A model generated the notes under the pieces. It saw nothing but the letters and a program-made list of their open reading frames with translations. It was not told the origin of the DNA and did not search any database. From an uncultured Mycobacteriaceae bacterium (GTDB lineage Bacteria > Actinomycetota > Actinomycetes > Mycobacteriales > Mycobacteriaceae): a stretch of DNA of 36,212 nt. Location: the NCBI GenBank assembly GCA_902826815.1, contig CADEGF010000062.1, positions 1 to 36,212 on the forward strand. The letters run 5' to 3'. The position numbers and the translations under genes were made by a program. Below, piece after piece: positions 7,741-16,083 of the stretch. Each line of letters begins with the position of its first letter. The stretch's first letter is position 1.

Positions 7741-8902
7741 GCACGCTGGAGTCATCCCGCTCCTCGCGTCCGCGGAACTCTTCCGCGACCGGATCGTCGA
7801 TCACCACCGCCGAACTGCGGTGCAGCACACGCACCGCGTCGTGGGTGCAGACGCAGTTGACCCGCTCCCCCGGCTGATGGCTGACCGACGCGGGCCCGGA
7901 ATGGTTGGGCACCTCAACGATCAGCGCGGTGGACGCGCCAACGTCGACATGCACCTGCGTGCAGTGGCCGAGGTAGACGACCTGCGACACCACACCGGGA
8001 ATAGCGTTGTGGCCGTTGCCAACCGGTTCGTCGGCGCCCTGCACGCTAATGCGCTCGGGCCGGATCACGATGGCCGCCTCACCGGGCTTGGGGCCCCCCT
8101 CGACCGCCGCGCCGAGGCGCGTGTCGAGCGCCGAGCACACCGCTGAGCCGTTGTCCGCCTCGAGCACATCGGCGTCGAAAATGTTGGCGGCACCGAGGAA
8201 TCCGGCGACAAATGTGGTTGCCGGTGCCGAGTAGATCTCCTGGGGCGGGCCCACCTGTTCGATGCGACCCTCGGCCAGCACGGCGATCTGGTCGCTCATG
8301 GTGAGCGCTTCCTCCTGATCGTGCGTCACGTACACGAAAGTGATGCCGACCTCGCGCTGCACGGCGCGCAGTTCCAGCTGCAACTGCTTGCGCAGCTTGG
8401 CGTCCAGTGCGCCGAGCGGCTCGTCGAGCAACAGCACCTTGGGACGAAGGACCAGTGCGCGCGCCAGGGCGACGCGCTGTTGCTGCCCACCCGACAACTG
8501 GGCGGGCTTGCGCTTCGCGAACTCGCCCATCCGCGCCAGGTCGAGCGCTTCGTCGACGCGCCTCTTGGAGTCCTCCTTGGACGCCTTCTGGTACTTCAGC
8601 CCGAATGCGACGTTGTCCCACACCGTCATGAACGGGAACAGCGCGTAGGTCTGGAAGACGGTGTTGACCGGCCGCTTGTGCGGCGGGTCGCCCGCGACGT
8701 CACGCCCGTCGAGTTCGATGCGGCCAGAGTCGGGCTTCTCGAAACCCGCGATCATGCGCAGGGTGGTGGTCTTGCCGCAGCCGGAAGCGCCTAGCAGCGA
8801 ATAGAACTGACCGGCCGGGATGTCGAGGTCGATACCGGTTACCGCCGGGACCCCGTCGAACGACTTGACCAGCTTCTCGAGCCGGATCGCGCCGCCCTTC
8901 AC
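7727..8902 (-). CDS. ABC transporter ATPase, PotA-like (polyamine-type importer)
   Basis: A 391-residue import ATPase. Motifs in order: Walker A GASGCGKT (about 38-45), Q-loop FQTYALFP, signature LSGGQ (136-140), Walker B VLLLDEP (about 156-162), switch histidine in VTHDQEEA, and a C-terminal TOBE domain from about 280. This is the PotA/PotG type that powers import of spermidine, putrescine and related solutes. The start is uncertain: GTG at 8902 gives MKGGAIRLEKL; GTG at 8911 is in frame and possible. It begins 13 bases after the aminotransferase stop on the same strand, so the two form an operon, while the binding protein and permeases are transcribed divergently. Confidence 0.9.
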   Translation of the reverse strand: MKGGAIRLEKLVKSFDGVPAVTGIDLDIPAGQFYSLLGASGCGKTTTLRMIAGFEKPDSGRIELDGRDVAGDPPHKRPVNTVFQTYALFPFMTVWDNVAFGLKYQKASKEDSKRRVDEALDLARMGEFAKRKPAQLSGGQQQRVALARALVLRPKVLLLDEPLGALDAKLRKQLQLELRAVQREVGITFVYVTHDQEEALTMSDQIAVLAEGRIEQVGPPQEIYSAPATTFVAGFLGAANIFDADVLEADNGSAVCSALDTRLGAAVEGGPKPGEAAIVIRPERISVQGADEPVGNGHNAIPGVVSQVVYLGHCTQVHVDVGASTALIVEVPNHSGPASVSHQPGERVNCVCTHDAVRVLHRSSAVVIDDPVAEEFRGREERDDSSVLSVS

Positions 8903-8915
8903 GGGGCCCACTCGG

Positions 8916-10289
8916 TCACGAAACCGCCTCCGCGAACCGGGCGAAATTGGCCGCGAACCGATCGACATCGTCGCGGTCGTGCTGAACCGACAGCAGCCAT
9001 TGCTCCACCTTCCCCCATGGCGGGAGAAATACACCGCCATTGTGCTGCATCAGCCAGTGCAAGTGGCCAAGTCTGGCGTCGATGCCTAGGAAGTCGCGGA
9101 ACTCGCGCACCCGATCGCGGCGGAACGTCACGCAACCCTTGGCGCCTGCCGTGACGACGTGCCAATCGAATCCGTGCTTACCGATGGTGGCTTCCAGCGA
9201 CGTGCGCAGCCGGGTCGCCAGCTCGTCGAGGTGTGCATAGGACTGCGGGGTGAGGACGTCGGTCAGCGTCGCCCTTGTGGCCGCCATCGCCAACGGGTTG
9301 CCGTTGAACGTGCCCACCTGCTCGTAGCGGCCGTCGGCGATCGCCGACATCACCGTCTCGGTTCCGCCGATCGCAGCCACCGAGATACCGCCGCCGAGCG
9401 CCTTGGCCAGACACACCATGTCGGGCACCACGCCACTGATTGCGGTGATTCCGCCAGGGCCCGTGGTGAATCCGGTCTTGACCTCGTCGTAGATCAGGAA
9501 CGCGCCCTCGCCGTGCAGGAGGTCGCGGATGACGGCGAGATAGCCGTCGTCGGGCGGGATGATGCCGGCGTTCATCATCACGGGCTCGAGGATCATCGCG
9601 GCGACCTGTCCGCGGTGTTCTGCCAGTGCCCGCGCCACCGCACCGGCGTCGTTGAACGGCACCACGATGACGAGATCGCGGATCGCGGCGGGGATGCCGG
9701 AGTTGCCGGGTACGCCGTTCGGCTTCTCCCGCGGCCCGACCTCGTCGGCCTCGGGCAGCACCGAGACCTGCACCGAGTCGTGGTGGCCGTGATAGCAGCC
9801 CTCGACCTTGATGATCAGGTCTCGGTCTGTGAGCGCGCGCGCCAGGTGGACGGCGTCCATGGTGGCTTCGGTGCCGGAGTTGGCGAACCGCCACAGCGGC
9901 AGGTCGAAGCGGCGCGACAGTTCACCCGCGATCCAGATGGCGTCCTCGGTCGGCTGCGCGAAATGTGTTCCGCGCCTCACCCGGTCGCTGACCGCGGCCA
10001 CGATCGCGGGATGCGCGTGCCCGGCGATGGCCGCCCCGTAGCCGCCGTGCATGTCGACGTATTCGGTGCCGTCGACGTCGTACACCTTCGAGCCTGCGCC
10101 ATGGCTCATCCAGACGGCCTGCGGCTCGGCGATCTGCCAGTTGGAGGTGGCCCCGCCTGCGAGGTGAACGCGGGCCTCGGCGATGAGCTCGGAGCTGCGC
10201 GGCTGGCGACGCAGAAACACCTGCTCTTCATCGGCAATCAGCTGGTTAACGGTGTCAGCCACAGGGCTGTCCACCACCGACGAAGACAC
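8916..10289 (-). CDS. Class III aminotransferase (glutamate-1-semialdehyde aminomutase-like)
   Basis: A 457-residue PLP-dependent aminotransferase. It contains the NSGTEA phosphate-binding segment (about 137-142), GCYHGHHDS, the YDEVKTGF segment carrying the PLP-nitrogen aspartate (about 268), and the PLP lysine in MVCLAKALGGG (about 296). It resembles HemL-like subgroup proteins but lies in a catabolic and transport cluster, so a catabolic omega-transaminase role on an imported amine is more likely than haem synthesis. I start at the GTG at 10289 because GGAGG lies seven bases upstream; an ATG at 10325 sits inside the candidate operator and upstream of the predicted ribosome site. It is the first gene of an operon with the PotA-like ATPase. 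Confidence 0.88.
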   Translation of the reverse strand: MSSSVVDSPVADTVNQLIADEEQVFLRRQPRSSELIAEARVHLAGGATSNWQIAEPQAVWMSHGAGSKVYDVDGTEYVDMHGGYGAAIAGHAHPAIVAAVSDRVRRGTHFAQPTEDAIWIAGELSRRFDLPLWRFANSGTEATMDAVHLARALTDRDLIIKVEGCYHGHHDSVQVSVLPEADEVGPREKPNGVPGNSGIPAAIRDLVIVVPFNDAGAVARALAEHRGQVAAMILEPVMMNAGIIPPDDGYLAVIRDLLHGEGAFLIYDEVKTGFTTGPGGITAISGVVPDMVCLAKALGGGISVAAIGGTETVMSAIADGRYEQVGTFNGNPLAMAATRATLTDVLTPQSYAHLDELATRLRTSLEATIGKHGFDWHVVTAGAKGCVTFRRDRVREFRDFLGIDARLGHLHWLMQHNGGVFLPPWGKVEQWLLSVQHDRDDVDRFAANFARFAEAVS

Positions 10290-10313
10290 GGTAAAACCTC
10301 CACTCGAGAACGG

Positions 10314-10333
10314 TTGACTGAGCATTCAGTCTA
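10314..10333. promoter_or_regulatory. Candidate TetR operator, copy 2
   Basis: TTGACTGAGCATTCAGTCTA. The core GACTGA-GCAT-TCAGTC (10316-10331) has perfect six-base arms. It lies in the divergent gap between the aminotransferase and the binding-protein lipoprotein. It matches the site at 7031-7050 in 16 of 20 bases, and both sit at the same place relative to the minus-strand -10 box. Confidence 0.75.
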
Positions 10334-10356
10334 TGCGAGAGTCCTACCAGCGACAA
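10328..10356 (-). promoter_or_regulatory. Promoter of the aminotransferase-ATPase operon
   Basis: On the minus strand, TTGTCG (10356-10351), a 17-base spacer and TAGACT (10333-10328). The layout is the same as the flavoprotein promoter, and the -10 box again overlaps one arm of the candidate TetR operator. Transcription should start near 10321, 31-32 bases before the GTG. Confidence 0.6.
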
Positions 10357-10384
10357 GCCGCTAAAGCAACGGGGAGGCCCAAAG

Positions 10385-11638
10385 ATGCCCGGACCCAACG
10401 GACCGCACAGCCACGGTCCGACCCGACGACAGTTCCTGACGCGAGCGGCCCTTCTCGCCGCCGCGGCGCCCACCCTGCCGGCCTTCCTCGCGGCATGCTC
10501 GAAGGGAGGGCCGTCGTCCGGATCGCCGACGCTGACGCTCGCGTCGCCGGACAGCCCGGTCAAGTGGGACATCGCCGACGACAACAAGGCGATCGCCGAC
10601 GGCCTCGCACCGGAGAAGGGCGCGACGCTTCAGCTCTACACCTACGCCGACTACACCAGCCCCGACGCGGTGAAGGCGTTCGAGGACAAGTACGGCGTGA
10701 AGGTGGAGATCTCGACCTTCAACGACACCGACGAAGCGATCACCAAGATCCGGGGCGGCAGCGTCAACTACGACATCTACTTCCCGAGCTACGACCAGAT
10801 CAGCAGGCTGGTGACGGGCAAGTTGGTGCAGCCACTGAACCACAGCTACATCACCAACATCGACAATGTGTGGCCGTCGTTCAAGAACCCCTGGTACGAC
10901 CAGGGCTGGCAGTACTCCGTGCCCTACACGATCTACACCACGGGCATCGGCTGGCGGAACGACCAGGTCAAGACCGACATTCCCAAGATGAGCAACCCCT
11001 ACGACGTGCTGTGGGATCCGCAGTACAAGGGCAAGACCGCCGTCATCGACGACTGGCACACCGCGATGGCGATGGTCGCTCTGCAGCAAGGCATCACGGA
11101 CGTCAACACGTCGAACGCGGACGACCTCAAGAAGATCGGCGATCAGCTCACGGCATTGGTCGCCGCGACGTCGCCGAAGGTCACCATCACGATGTACAAC
11201 GACCTGCCCGCGGGCCAGCTCGGCGTCTCGCAGATGTGGTCGGGCGACATCATCAACGCCCAGTCGTATCTGCCGGAGGGCACCTCGGCGGACATCCTGC
11301 AGTACTGGTTCCCAGCGGACGGCAAGGGCCTGGTCGACAACGACCTGATGGTGATTCTCAAGAGCGGCAAGAACCCCGTGCTCGCCCACCTGTTCCTCAA
11401 CCACATGCTCGCACCGGAAGCGGCGATGCAGAACTTCACCCAGATCGGCTACCAGCCGCCGCAGAACACCATCACGGCGGATTCGCTTGTGAAGGAAGAG
11501 TTCATCCCCGAGAACCTGCGCACCGCCATCGTCAAGCCCGAGGACTTCGACACCGGGTACCGGCTGCTCGAGCTCGACGCCGCCAATCAGGACGCCTGGC
11601 AGAAGGTGTGGCAGGCGTTCAACGCCGGCGGGTCCTAG
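10385..11638 (+). CDS. Substrate-binding lipoprotein, PotD-like
   Basis: A 417-residue solute-binding lipoprotein of the spermidine/putrescine (PotD/PotF) class. The N-terminus has a twin-arginine motif (TRRQFL, Arg14-Arg15), a hydrophobic stretch and the lipobox LAAC with Cys38, so it is probably Tat-exported and lipid-anchored outside the membrane. The mature part has the family pattern LYTYADYTSPDAVKAFEDKYG, then SYDQISRLV and YKGKTAVIDD. GGGGAGG lies eight to ten bases before the ATG. It heads the plus-strand operon with two permeases, starts after the divergent TetR site, and supplies substrate recognition for the importer. Polyamine-like cargo is a family-level inference only. Confidence 0.92.
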   Translation: MPGPNGPHSHGPTRRQFLTRAALLAAAAPTLPAFLAACSKGGPSSGSPTLTLASPDSPVKWDIADDNKAIADGLAPEKGATLQLYTYADYTSPDAVKAFEDKYGVKVEISTFNDTDEAITKIRGGSVNYDIYFPSYDQISRLVTGKLVQPLNHSYITNIDNVWPSFKNPWYDQGWQYSVPYTIYTTGIGWRNDQVKTDIPKMSNPYDVLWDPQYKGKTAVIDDWHTAMAMVALQQGITDVNTSNADDLKKIGDQLTALVAATSPKVTITMYNDLPAGQLGVSQMWSGDIINAQSYLPEGTSADILQYWFPADGKGLVDNDLMVILKSGKNPVLAHLFLNHMLAPEAAMQNFTQIGYQPPQNTITADSLVKEEFIPENLRTAIVKPEDFDTGYRLLELDAANQDAWQKVWQAFNAGGS

Positions 11639-11644
11639 CTTCTG

Positions 11645-12583
11645 ATGGCGGTCCCGGTAGTCACCCCGCCTGCGGCGCCGCCGCCACCCCGCGAGTACCG
11701 CAACCGGCTCTGGGCCGTGTTGGCCGCGCCCGGAATCTTCTGGCTAGCTGCGTTTTTCATCTTCCCGCTCTACGTCGTGCTGTGCATCGTCTTCGGCCAG
11801 ATCGACCCGTTGTTCCGCACGCCGATCCCGGTGTGGAACCCGCTGCAGTGGGACCCGACGCAGTTCAGCTATGTGCTGACCCACATCGTCGGCGAGAACG
11901 GCGTCTACGGCGCGGCCATCCTGCGCACCTTCATCTACGTATTCGTCGCCAGCTGTCTGTGTCTGCTGATCGCATTCCCCGTCGCCTATTACGTGGCCCG
12001 GCTCTCGGGTAAGCGCAAGGGTCTGCTGCTGGCGCTGCTGATCGCGCCGTTCTGGATCAGCTACATGATGCGAATGTTCGCCTGGGTCAACCTGTTACAG
12101 GACGACGGCCTGTTCAACAAGATGCTCAGCTTCGGCGGCTTTTTCCAGCCGGACGTGAAGTGGCTGACCGGCCAGCCCGTCGTCGTGGTGCTCGGGCTGG
12201 TGTACGGCTATGTGCCGTACATGATCCTGCCGCTGTACGCGGGCCTTGACCGGCTGTCGCAGCCGATGCTCGAGGCGTCGCGTGACCTTGGCGCGGCCCG
12301 GATCTCGTCGTTCTGGCGGGTGACGCTGCCGCTGTGTCGGACCACGATCGTGGCCGCCGTGCTGCTGACCTGCCTTCCGATGCTCGGCGACTACTTCACC
12401 AGCGACATGCTCTCGGCGTCGCCGAAGACGACGATGGTCGGCAACCTCATCAACGACAGCGTGCAGGCGCCGGGTCAGACCGGGCAGGCGGGCGCATTCG
12501 TCATGTTGGTCTTCATCGCCGCGCTGCTGCCGATGCTCTACTACATCCGCGTCACCTCACGGCCCGATGACGTGTCGACATGA
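11645..12583 (+). CDS. ABC transporter permease, PotB-like
   Basis: A 312-residue inner-membrane permease with about six membrane segments, starting with a cytoplasmic proline-rich N-terminus and LAAPGIFWLAAFFIFPLYVV. The cytoplasmic coupling loop is LEASRDLGAARISSFWRVTLP, the EAA-type motif that contacts the ATPase. It belongs to the PotB/PotH group of polyamine-type importers. It begins six bases after the binding-protein stop codon and overlaps the next permease by four bases (ATGA), so the three genes are one operon. The ATPase partner is the PotA-like gene on the opposite strand. Confidence 0.92.
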   Translation: MAVPVVTPPAAPPPPREYRNRLWAVLAAPGIFWLAAFFIFPLYVVLCIVFGQIDPLFRTPIPVWNPLQWDPTQFSYVLTHIVGENGVYGAAILRTFIYVFVASCLCLLIAFPVAYYVARLSGKRKGLLLALLIAPFWISYMMRMFAWVNLLQDDGLFNKMLSFGGFFQPDVKWLTGQPVVVVLGLVYGYVPYMILPLYAGLDRLSQPMLEASRDLGAARISSFWRVTLPLCRTTIVAAVLLTCLPMLGDYFTSDMLSASPKTTMVGNLINDSVQAPGQTGQAGAFVMLVFIAALLPMLYYIRVTSRPDDVST

Positions 12584-13458
12584 GGAATGCTGTGGCGTGG
12601 TGGAACAACCCGTGGCGACCACCGCGTTTTCTCGTCGCCATCACCGTCGGCTACCTGATCTGGTCGCTGCTGCCGGTTCTCATCGCGGTCGCGTACTCGT
12701 TCAACGACGGCAAGTCCCGCACGACGTGGCAGGGCTTCTCGTTCCGGTGGTACTGGGGCGATGCGACGTTGTCGGTCTGGCACAACGAAGCCCTGCACAC
12801 CGCGCTGCTGCAGACGCTGAAGCTTGGCGTGATCGCGACCCTGATCACGGTTCCTCTCGGCGCTCTTTTCGCGATCGGCATCGACCGCTGGCGCGGCAGG
12901 CTGCCCGCGGGCGCGAACTTCCTGATGCTGCTGTCCTTCGTGCTGCCCGAGGTGCTGCTCGCCGTCGCGCTGCTGTTCGTGATCACCACCGTCGCCGTCC
13001 CTGTCGATCTCGGCACCACCGCGCAGGTGATCGGCCTTGTCACCTTCCAGGTGTCCTACCCTGCGGTGCTGGTGCGCGCCCGGCTGGCCACCATCGGGCC
13101 CCAATACGAAGAGGCCGCAATGGATCTCGGCGCATCGCCGTTCGGGGCACTGCGCAGGATCATTTTCCCGATGCTGCTGCCCGCGATCTTCGCCAGTACG
13201 GTGCTGGTGTTCGCCGACGTCATCGACGATTTCGTGCTTGTGCGCTACCTGTCCGGCGACGCTTCGACCGAACCTGTCTCGGTGAAGATCTACAACACCG
13301 CCCGCGCCGCCCCCACCCCGGCGCTCAATGCGTTGGCCACCCTTCTTCTGGTGGCCGCACTGGCCGCCGTCGTCATAGGGTTCCTGATATATCGACGGAT
13401 GACCCGCGGTGACGCCACCGCCGACAGAGGACTTGGCGGCTTCACCGGAGAGGCTTGA
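12580..13458 (+). CDS. ABC transporter permease, PotC-like
   Basis: A 292-residue permease with about six membrane segments and the EAA-type loop EEAAMDLGASPFGALRRIIFP, matching PotC/PotI. Together with the PotB-like protein it forms the membrane channel of the importer. The ATG at 12580 overlaps the stop of the previous gene (ATGA), showing translational coupling. It ends 17 bases before the Rieske oxygenase start, which has its own promoter-like sequence in that gap. Confidence 0.92.
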   Translation: MRNAVAWWNNPWRPPRFLVAITVGYLIWSLLPVLIAVAYSFNDGKSRTTWQGFSFRWYWGDATLSVWHNEALHTALLQTLKLGVIATLITVPLGALFAIGIDRWRGRLPAGANFLMLLSFVLPEVLLAVALLFVITTVAVPVDLGTTAQVIGLVTFQVSYPAVLVRARLATIGPQYEEAAMDLGASPFGALRRIIFPMLLPAIFASTVLVFADVIDDFVLVRYLSGDASTEPVSVKIYNTARAAPTPALNALATLLLVAALAAVVIGFLIYRRMTRGDATADRGLGGFTGEA

Positions 13459-13463
13459 TGGAT

Positions 13464-13485
13464 TAGGCTGACTGTATGTTCAAAC
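13464..13485 (+). promoter_or_regulatory. Leaderless promoter of the Rieske gene, with possible TetR half-match
   Basis: TAGGCT (13464-13469) lies exactly six bases before the ATG at 13476, the spacing expected for transcription starting on the start codon. The stretch 13470-13485 (GACTGTATGTTCAAAC) matches the TetR site core at 7033-7048 in 13 of 16 bases and overlaps the start. The -10 call is moderately supported; the operator call is weak. Confidence 0.45.
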
Positions 13486-14633
13486 AGCATCCCCCGGCTC
13501 CCCTTCCCGCCGACGGCGTCGCCGCGGCCATGGCCCCGTTCGGCCAGTCGCGGATGTTGCCCCGAGAGGCTTACGTGGACGCCGCCGTCTTCGACTGGGA
13601 GCAGCGCCACATCTTCTCCGGCTGGACCTGCGTCGGCCACGCATCCGATCTGGCCACCGTCGGCGCCCAGAAGGCGGTCGGCACGGGCCCGAACGCGGTC
13701 CTGCTCGTCCGCGGCGAGGACAAGGTCCGCGCATTCGCCAACACCTGCCGTCATCGCGGTCACGAACTGCTCGCCTGCAACGCGACCACCAAGGGTCGCG
13801 CCATCGTGTGCCCGTACCACTCGTGGTCGTACCGGCTGGACGGCACGGTCCGCAACGCGCCTGGCTTCAAGAACGTCGAAGGTTTCAACGCCGACGAGTT
13901 CGGCCTCGCCGAACTGCGGCTGGTGAACTGGCACGGCTATCTGTTCGTCGACCCGAGCGGCGAGGACGCCGAATTCGACGAGCACGTCTCCGGCTGGGAG
14001 GAGATCATCGCGCCGTACCGGCCGGAAGATCTCACCGTCGTCGACCGGCACTCCTACGAGCTGGAGACCAACTGGAAGGTCATCGCCGAGAACTACCAGG
14101 AGTGCTACCACTGCTCGACGATCCACCCCGAACTGTCGCGGATCAGCCCGCCGCAGAGCGGCGAGAACCTGCACACCGAGGGCTCCTGGATCGGCGGTTG
14201 GATGTCGCTCATCGACGAAGCCGAGACGATGTCGCTGACCGGTGCCAGTGGCGGCGTCGCGATCAAGGGCCTGTCCGAACACGAGCTCCGCACGGTGATG
14301 TACGTGGTCGGCTATCCCAACCTTCTGGTCAGCCTGCACCCCGACTACGTGATGACCCACATCATGACGCCGCTCTCGGTGGACCGCACCCACGTCGAAT
14401 GTGCTTGGGCGTTCCCCAAAGAGGTCGCCGAGAAGCCGGGCTTCGATCCGTCGTACGCCGTCGATTTCTGGGACCTGACCAACCGGCAGGACTGGGCGGC
14501 CTGCGAATCGGTGCAGCGCGGCCTGCAGTCACCGCACGCCAGGCCTGGACCGCTGGCCCCCGACGAGGACGGTGTCTACCAGTTCGTCAGCCGGGTGGCT
14601 AAGGCGTATGCCGGCGGCGCTGCTCGCGGGTAG
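13476..14633 (+). CDS. Rieske non-haem iron oxygenase alpha subunit
   Basis: A 385-residue oxygenase component. The Rieske [2Fe-2S] ligands are clear: CRHRGH (Cys91, His93) and CPYHSW (Cys112, His115). The mononuclear iron site is in ENYQECYHCSTIHP, with His212 and His217. The residue that in naphthalene dioxygenase is the bridging aspartate is a glutamate here (Glu209), as in several oxygenases acting on quaternary ammonium compounds (GbcA, CntA and stachydrine-type enzymes). It therefore probably hydroxylates or demethylates a small, possibly ammonium-containing substrate in the cytoplasm. No ferredoxin reductase partner is present in the window. It follows the importer permeases and overlaps the convergent M28 peptidase gene by 35 bases. 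Confidence 0.9.
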   Translation: MFKQHPPAPLPADGVAAAMAPFGQSRMLPREAYVDAAVFDWEQRHIFSGWTCVGHASDLATVGAQKAVGTGPNAVLLVRGEDKVRAFANTCRHRGHELLACNATTKGRAIVCPYHSWSYRLDGTVRNAPGFKNVEGFNADEFGLAELRLVNWHGYLFVDPSGEDAEFDEHVSGWEEIIAPYRPEDLTVVDRHSYELETNWKVIAENYQECYHCSTIHPELSRISPPQSGENLHTEGSWIGGWMSLIDEAETMSLTGASGGVAIKGLSEHELRTVMYVVGYPNLLVSLHPDYVMTHIMTPLSVDRTHVECAWAFPKEVAEKPGFDPSYAVDFWDLTNRQDWAACESVQRGLQSPHARPGPLAPDEDGVYQFVSRVAKAYAGGAARG

Positions 14634-16083
14634 GCACCCCGTTGACGCCCTCGATCGACTCGGCGTAGGTGCCGACGGCGAACGCCACGGCGGGGCCTGT
14701 CACCGCTAGCGCATCGCGGCTGACGTTGTCGACGGTGTCACTCCGAAGGTGATAGTTGCGGTCGAACGGTACGCCCGCGATGCCGCCCCACAGCCGCGCC
14801 TGCACCTCCGTCTTGCGTTGCGCCGCACCGGTTGTCACGCCTCCGATCGGCACCCCGGCATCGAGGAACGGGCTGTAGTCACTTGCCTTTCCCAGCGGCA
14901 TGTCGGCGGGCCGGATCCCTGCGAGATTCAGATAGCCTGCCAGCGTGCGCTCGATGCCGGCGGACCCCGTTGGCACGGTCTTGGCGGGCACCGCGGGGTT
15001 GGGCTGACCCGACTGGTCACCGTCGTAGGTGAAGAAGCCGGCGTTGGGCGATCCAAGCAGGTCGAAGTTCAGGTAGAGCGCGACGTCGTCGAGTTGGTCA
15101 GGTTTGAGTCCATCGACGTACTTCGTCGACCCGGCCAGCACCGCCTCCTCGGAGCCCCAGAATCCGAACCGAACCGCGTTGGTGACCTGCGGCGTGGCAC
15201 CCAGTGCGGCGGCGGTTTCCAGCAGCGCCGCGACACCGCTTCCGTCGTCGTTGATGCCGGGACTCTTGGCGACGCTGTCAAGATGTGCGCCTGCGACCAC
15301 CACGTTGTGGGTGTCACCGGTCTTCGTCTGCGCCACCACGTTTCGTGACTTCACCATCGCAGCCTCGGCATCGAGCGTCAGCAGAACCGTCGCACTGGTG
15401 CGACGCAGTGCGCGATCGGTTTCGGCGTCGATGACCGCGACCGGCACCTTCAACGCGCGGTAGTAGCCCGGCGTGAACAGCCCCCTCGGACTGCCCGATG
15501 CGCCGGGACTGCTGACTACGAGAAGCCCCTCGGCGCCGTTGGCGACGGCGATGTTCTGTTTGTCGACGATCGAGCAACCGTTGTCGTCGACGACCGCGAT
15601 GGCGTTCGCCATCGGCTTCGTCCCGTAGTCGGCAGCGGAGCAGCCCGCAGGCTTCTGCGGACGGAGCGTGACGAGTCGCAGCCCGCCGCGCGGGGTCCGA
15701 GTCAGCAGCGAAGCCTGGTCGACGGGGTAGGCGCGGCCTGCTGCCGTGAGCGTCGGGCGTCCCGGTGAAACGACTCCTAGCCGTTCATATTCGGGGGTCA
15801 TCACGTCGAAACCCTTGTCCCGCAGCGTTTGCGCGACATAGTCGACGCTTGCATCGTACCCAGGTGTGCCGTCCGCGCGCGATTTGTTGTTGGCGTCGGC
15901 GATCTCCTGGAGCTTGTTCAGATGGGTGAACATGGCGTCGACGTCGACCTTGTCGGCCAGGTCGCGAGCCAGGTCCTTCGCCGGTTCGGGCGCCGACGAG
16001 CATCCAGCGAGCAGCACGGCGAGGGAGATCGCCCCGCAGGCGAGAGCCTGATGTCGCCGCCGGGGCGGCTCTGGCCCCCTCAT
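14599..16083 (-). CDS. M28-family lipoprotein aminopeptidase (LpqL paralogue)
   Basis: A 494-residue secreted zinc aminopeptidase. The N-terminus has a basic stretch, a hydrophobic core and lipobox LAGC with Cys28. The M28 zinc and catalytic residues are all present: GAHLDS (His268, Asp270), GINDDGSG (Asp280), WGSEE (Glu313-Glu314), NFDLLGS (Asp342), and a distal FDRNYHLRSDTVDNV histidine. An inserted PA-type domain lies at about 130-240. It is clearly related to the neighbouring LpqL, with shared HLxKLQEIADAN and GYDASVDYV segments. Its ATG overlaps the LpqL stop by four bases (ATGA), pointing to tandem duplication within an operon. LpqM, a known HEXXH metalloprotease, is a different family. 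Confidence 0.9.
   Translation of the reverse strand: MRGPEPPRRRHQALACGAISLAVLLAGCSSAPEPAKDLARDLADKVDVDAMFTHLNKLQEIADANNKSRADGTPGYDASVDYVAQTLRDKGFDVMTPEYERLGVVSPGRPTLTAAGRAYPVDQASLLTRTPRGGLRLVTLRPQKPAGCSAADYGTKPMANAIAVVDDNGCSIVDKQNIAVANGAEGLLVVSSPGASGSPRGLFTPGYYRALKVPVAVIDAETDRALRRTSATVLLTLDAEAAMVKSRNVVAQTKTGDTHNVVVAGAHLDSVAKSPGINDDGSGVAALLETAAALGATPQVTNAVRFGFWGSEEAVLAGSTKYVDGLKPDQLDDVALYLNFDLLGSPNAGFFTYDGDQSGQPNPAVPAKTVPTGSAGIERTLAGYLNLAGIRPADMPLGKASDYSPFLDAGVPIGGVTTGAAQRKTEVQARLWGGIAGVPFDRNYHLRSDTVDNVSRDALAVTGPAVAFAVGTYAESIEGVNGVPTREQRRRHTP

Noticed and set aside
8916-10289. HemL, glutamate-1-semialdehyde aminomutase of haem synthesis
   Set aside because: The fold is shared, but the gene is tied by operon and operator to an amine importer cluster; a catabolic transaminase is more likely.
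14599-16083. Calling the second M28 lipoprotein LpqM
   Set aside because: LpqM is known as an HEXXH-type metalloprotease; this protein has M28 zinc ligands and no HEXXH motif.
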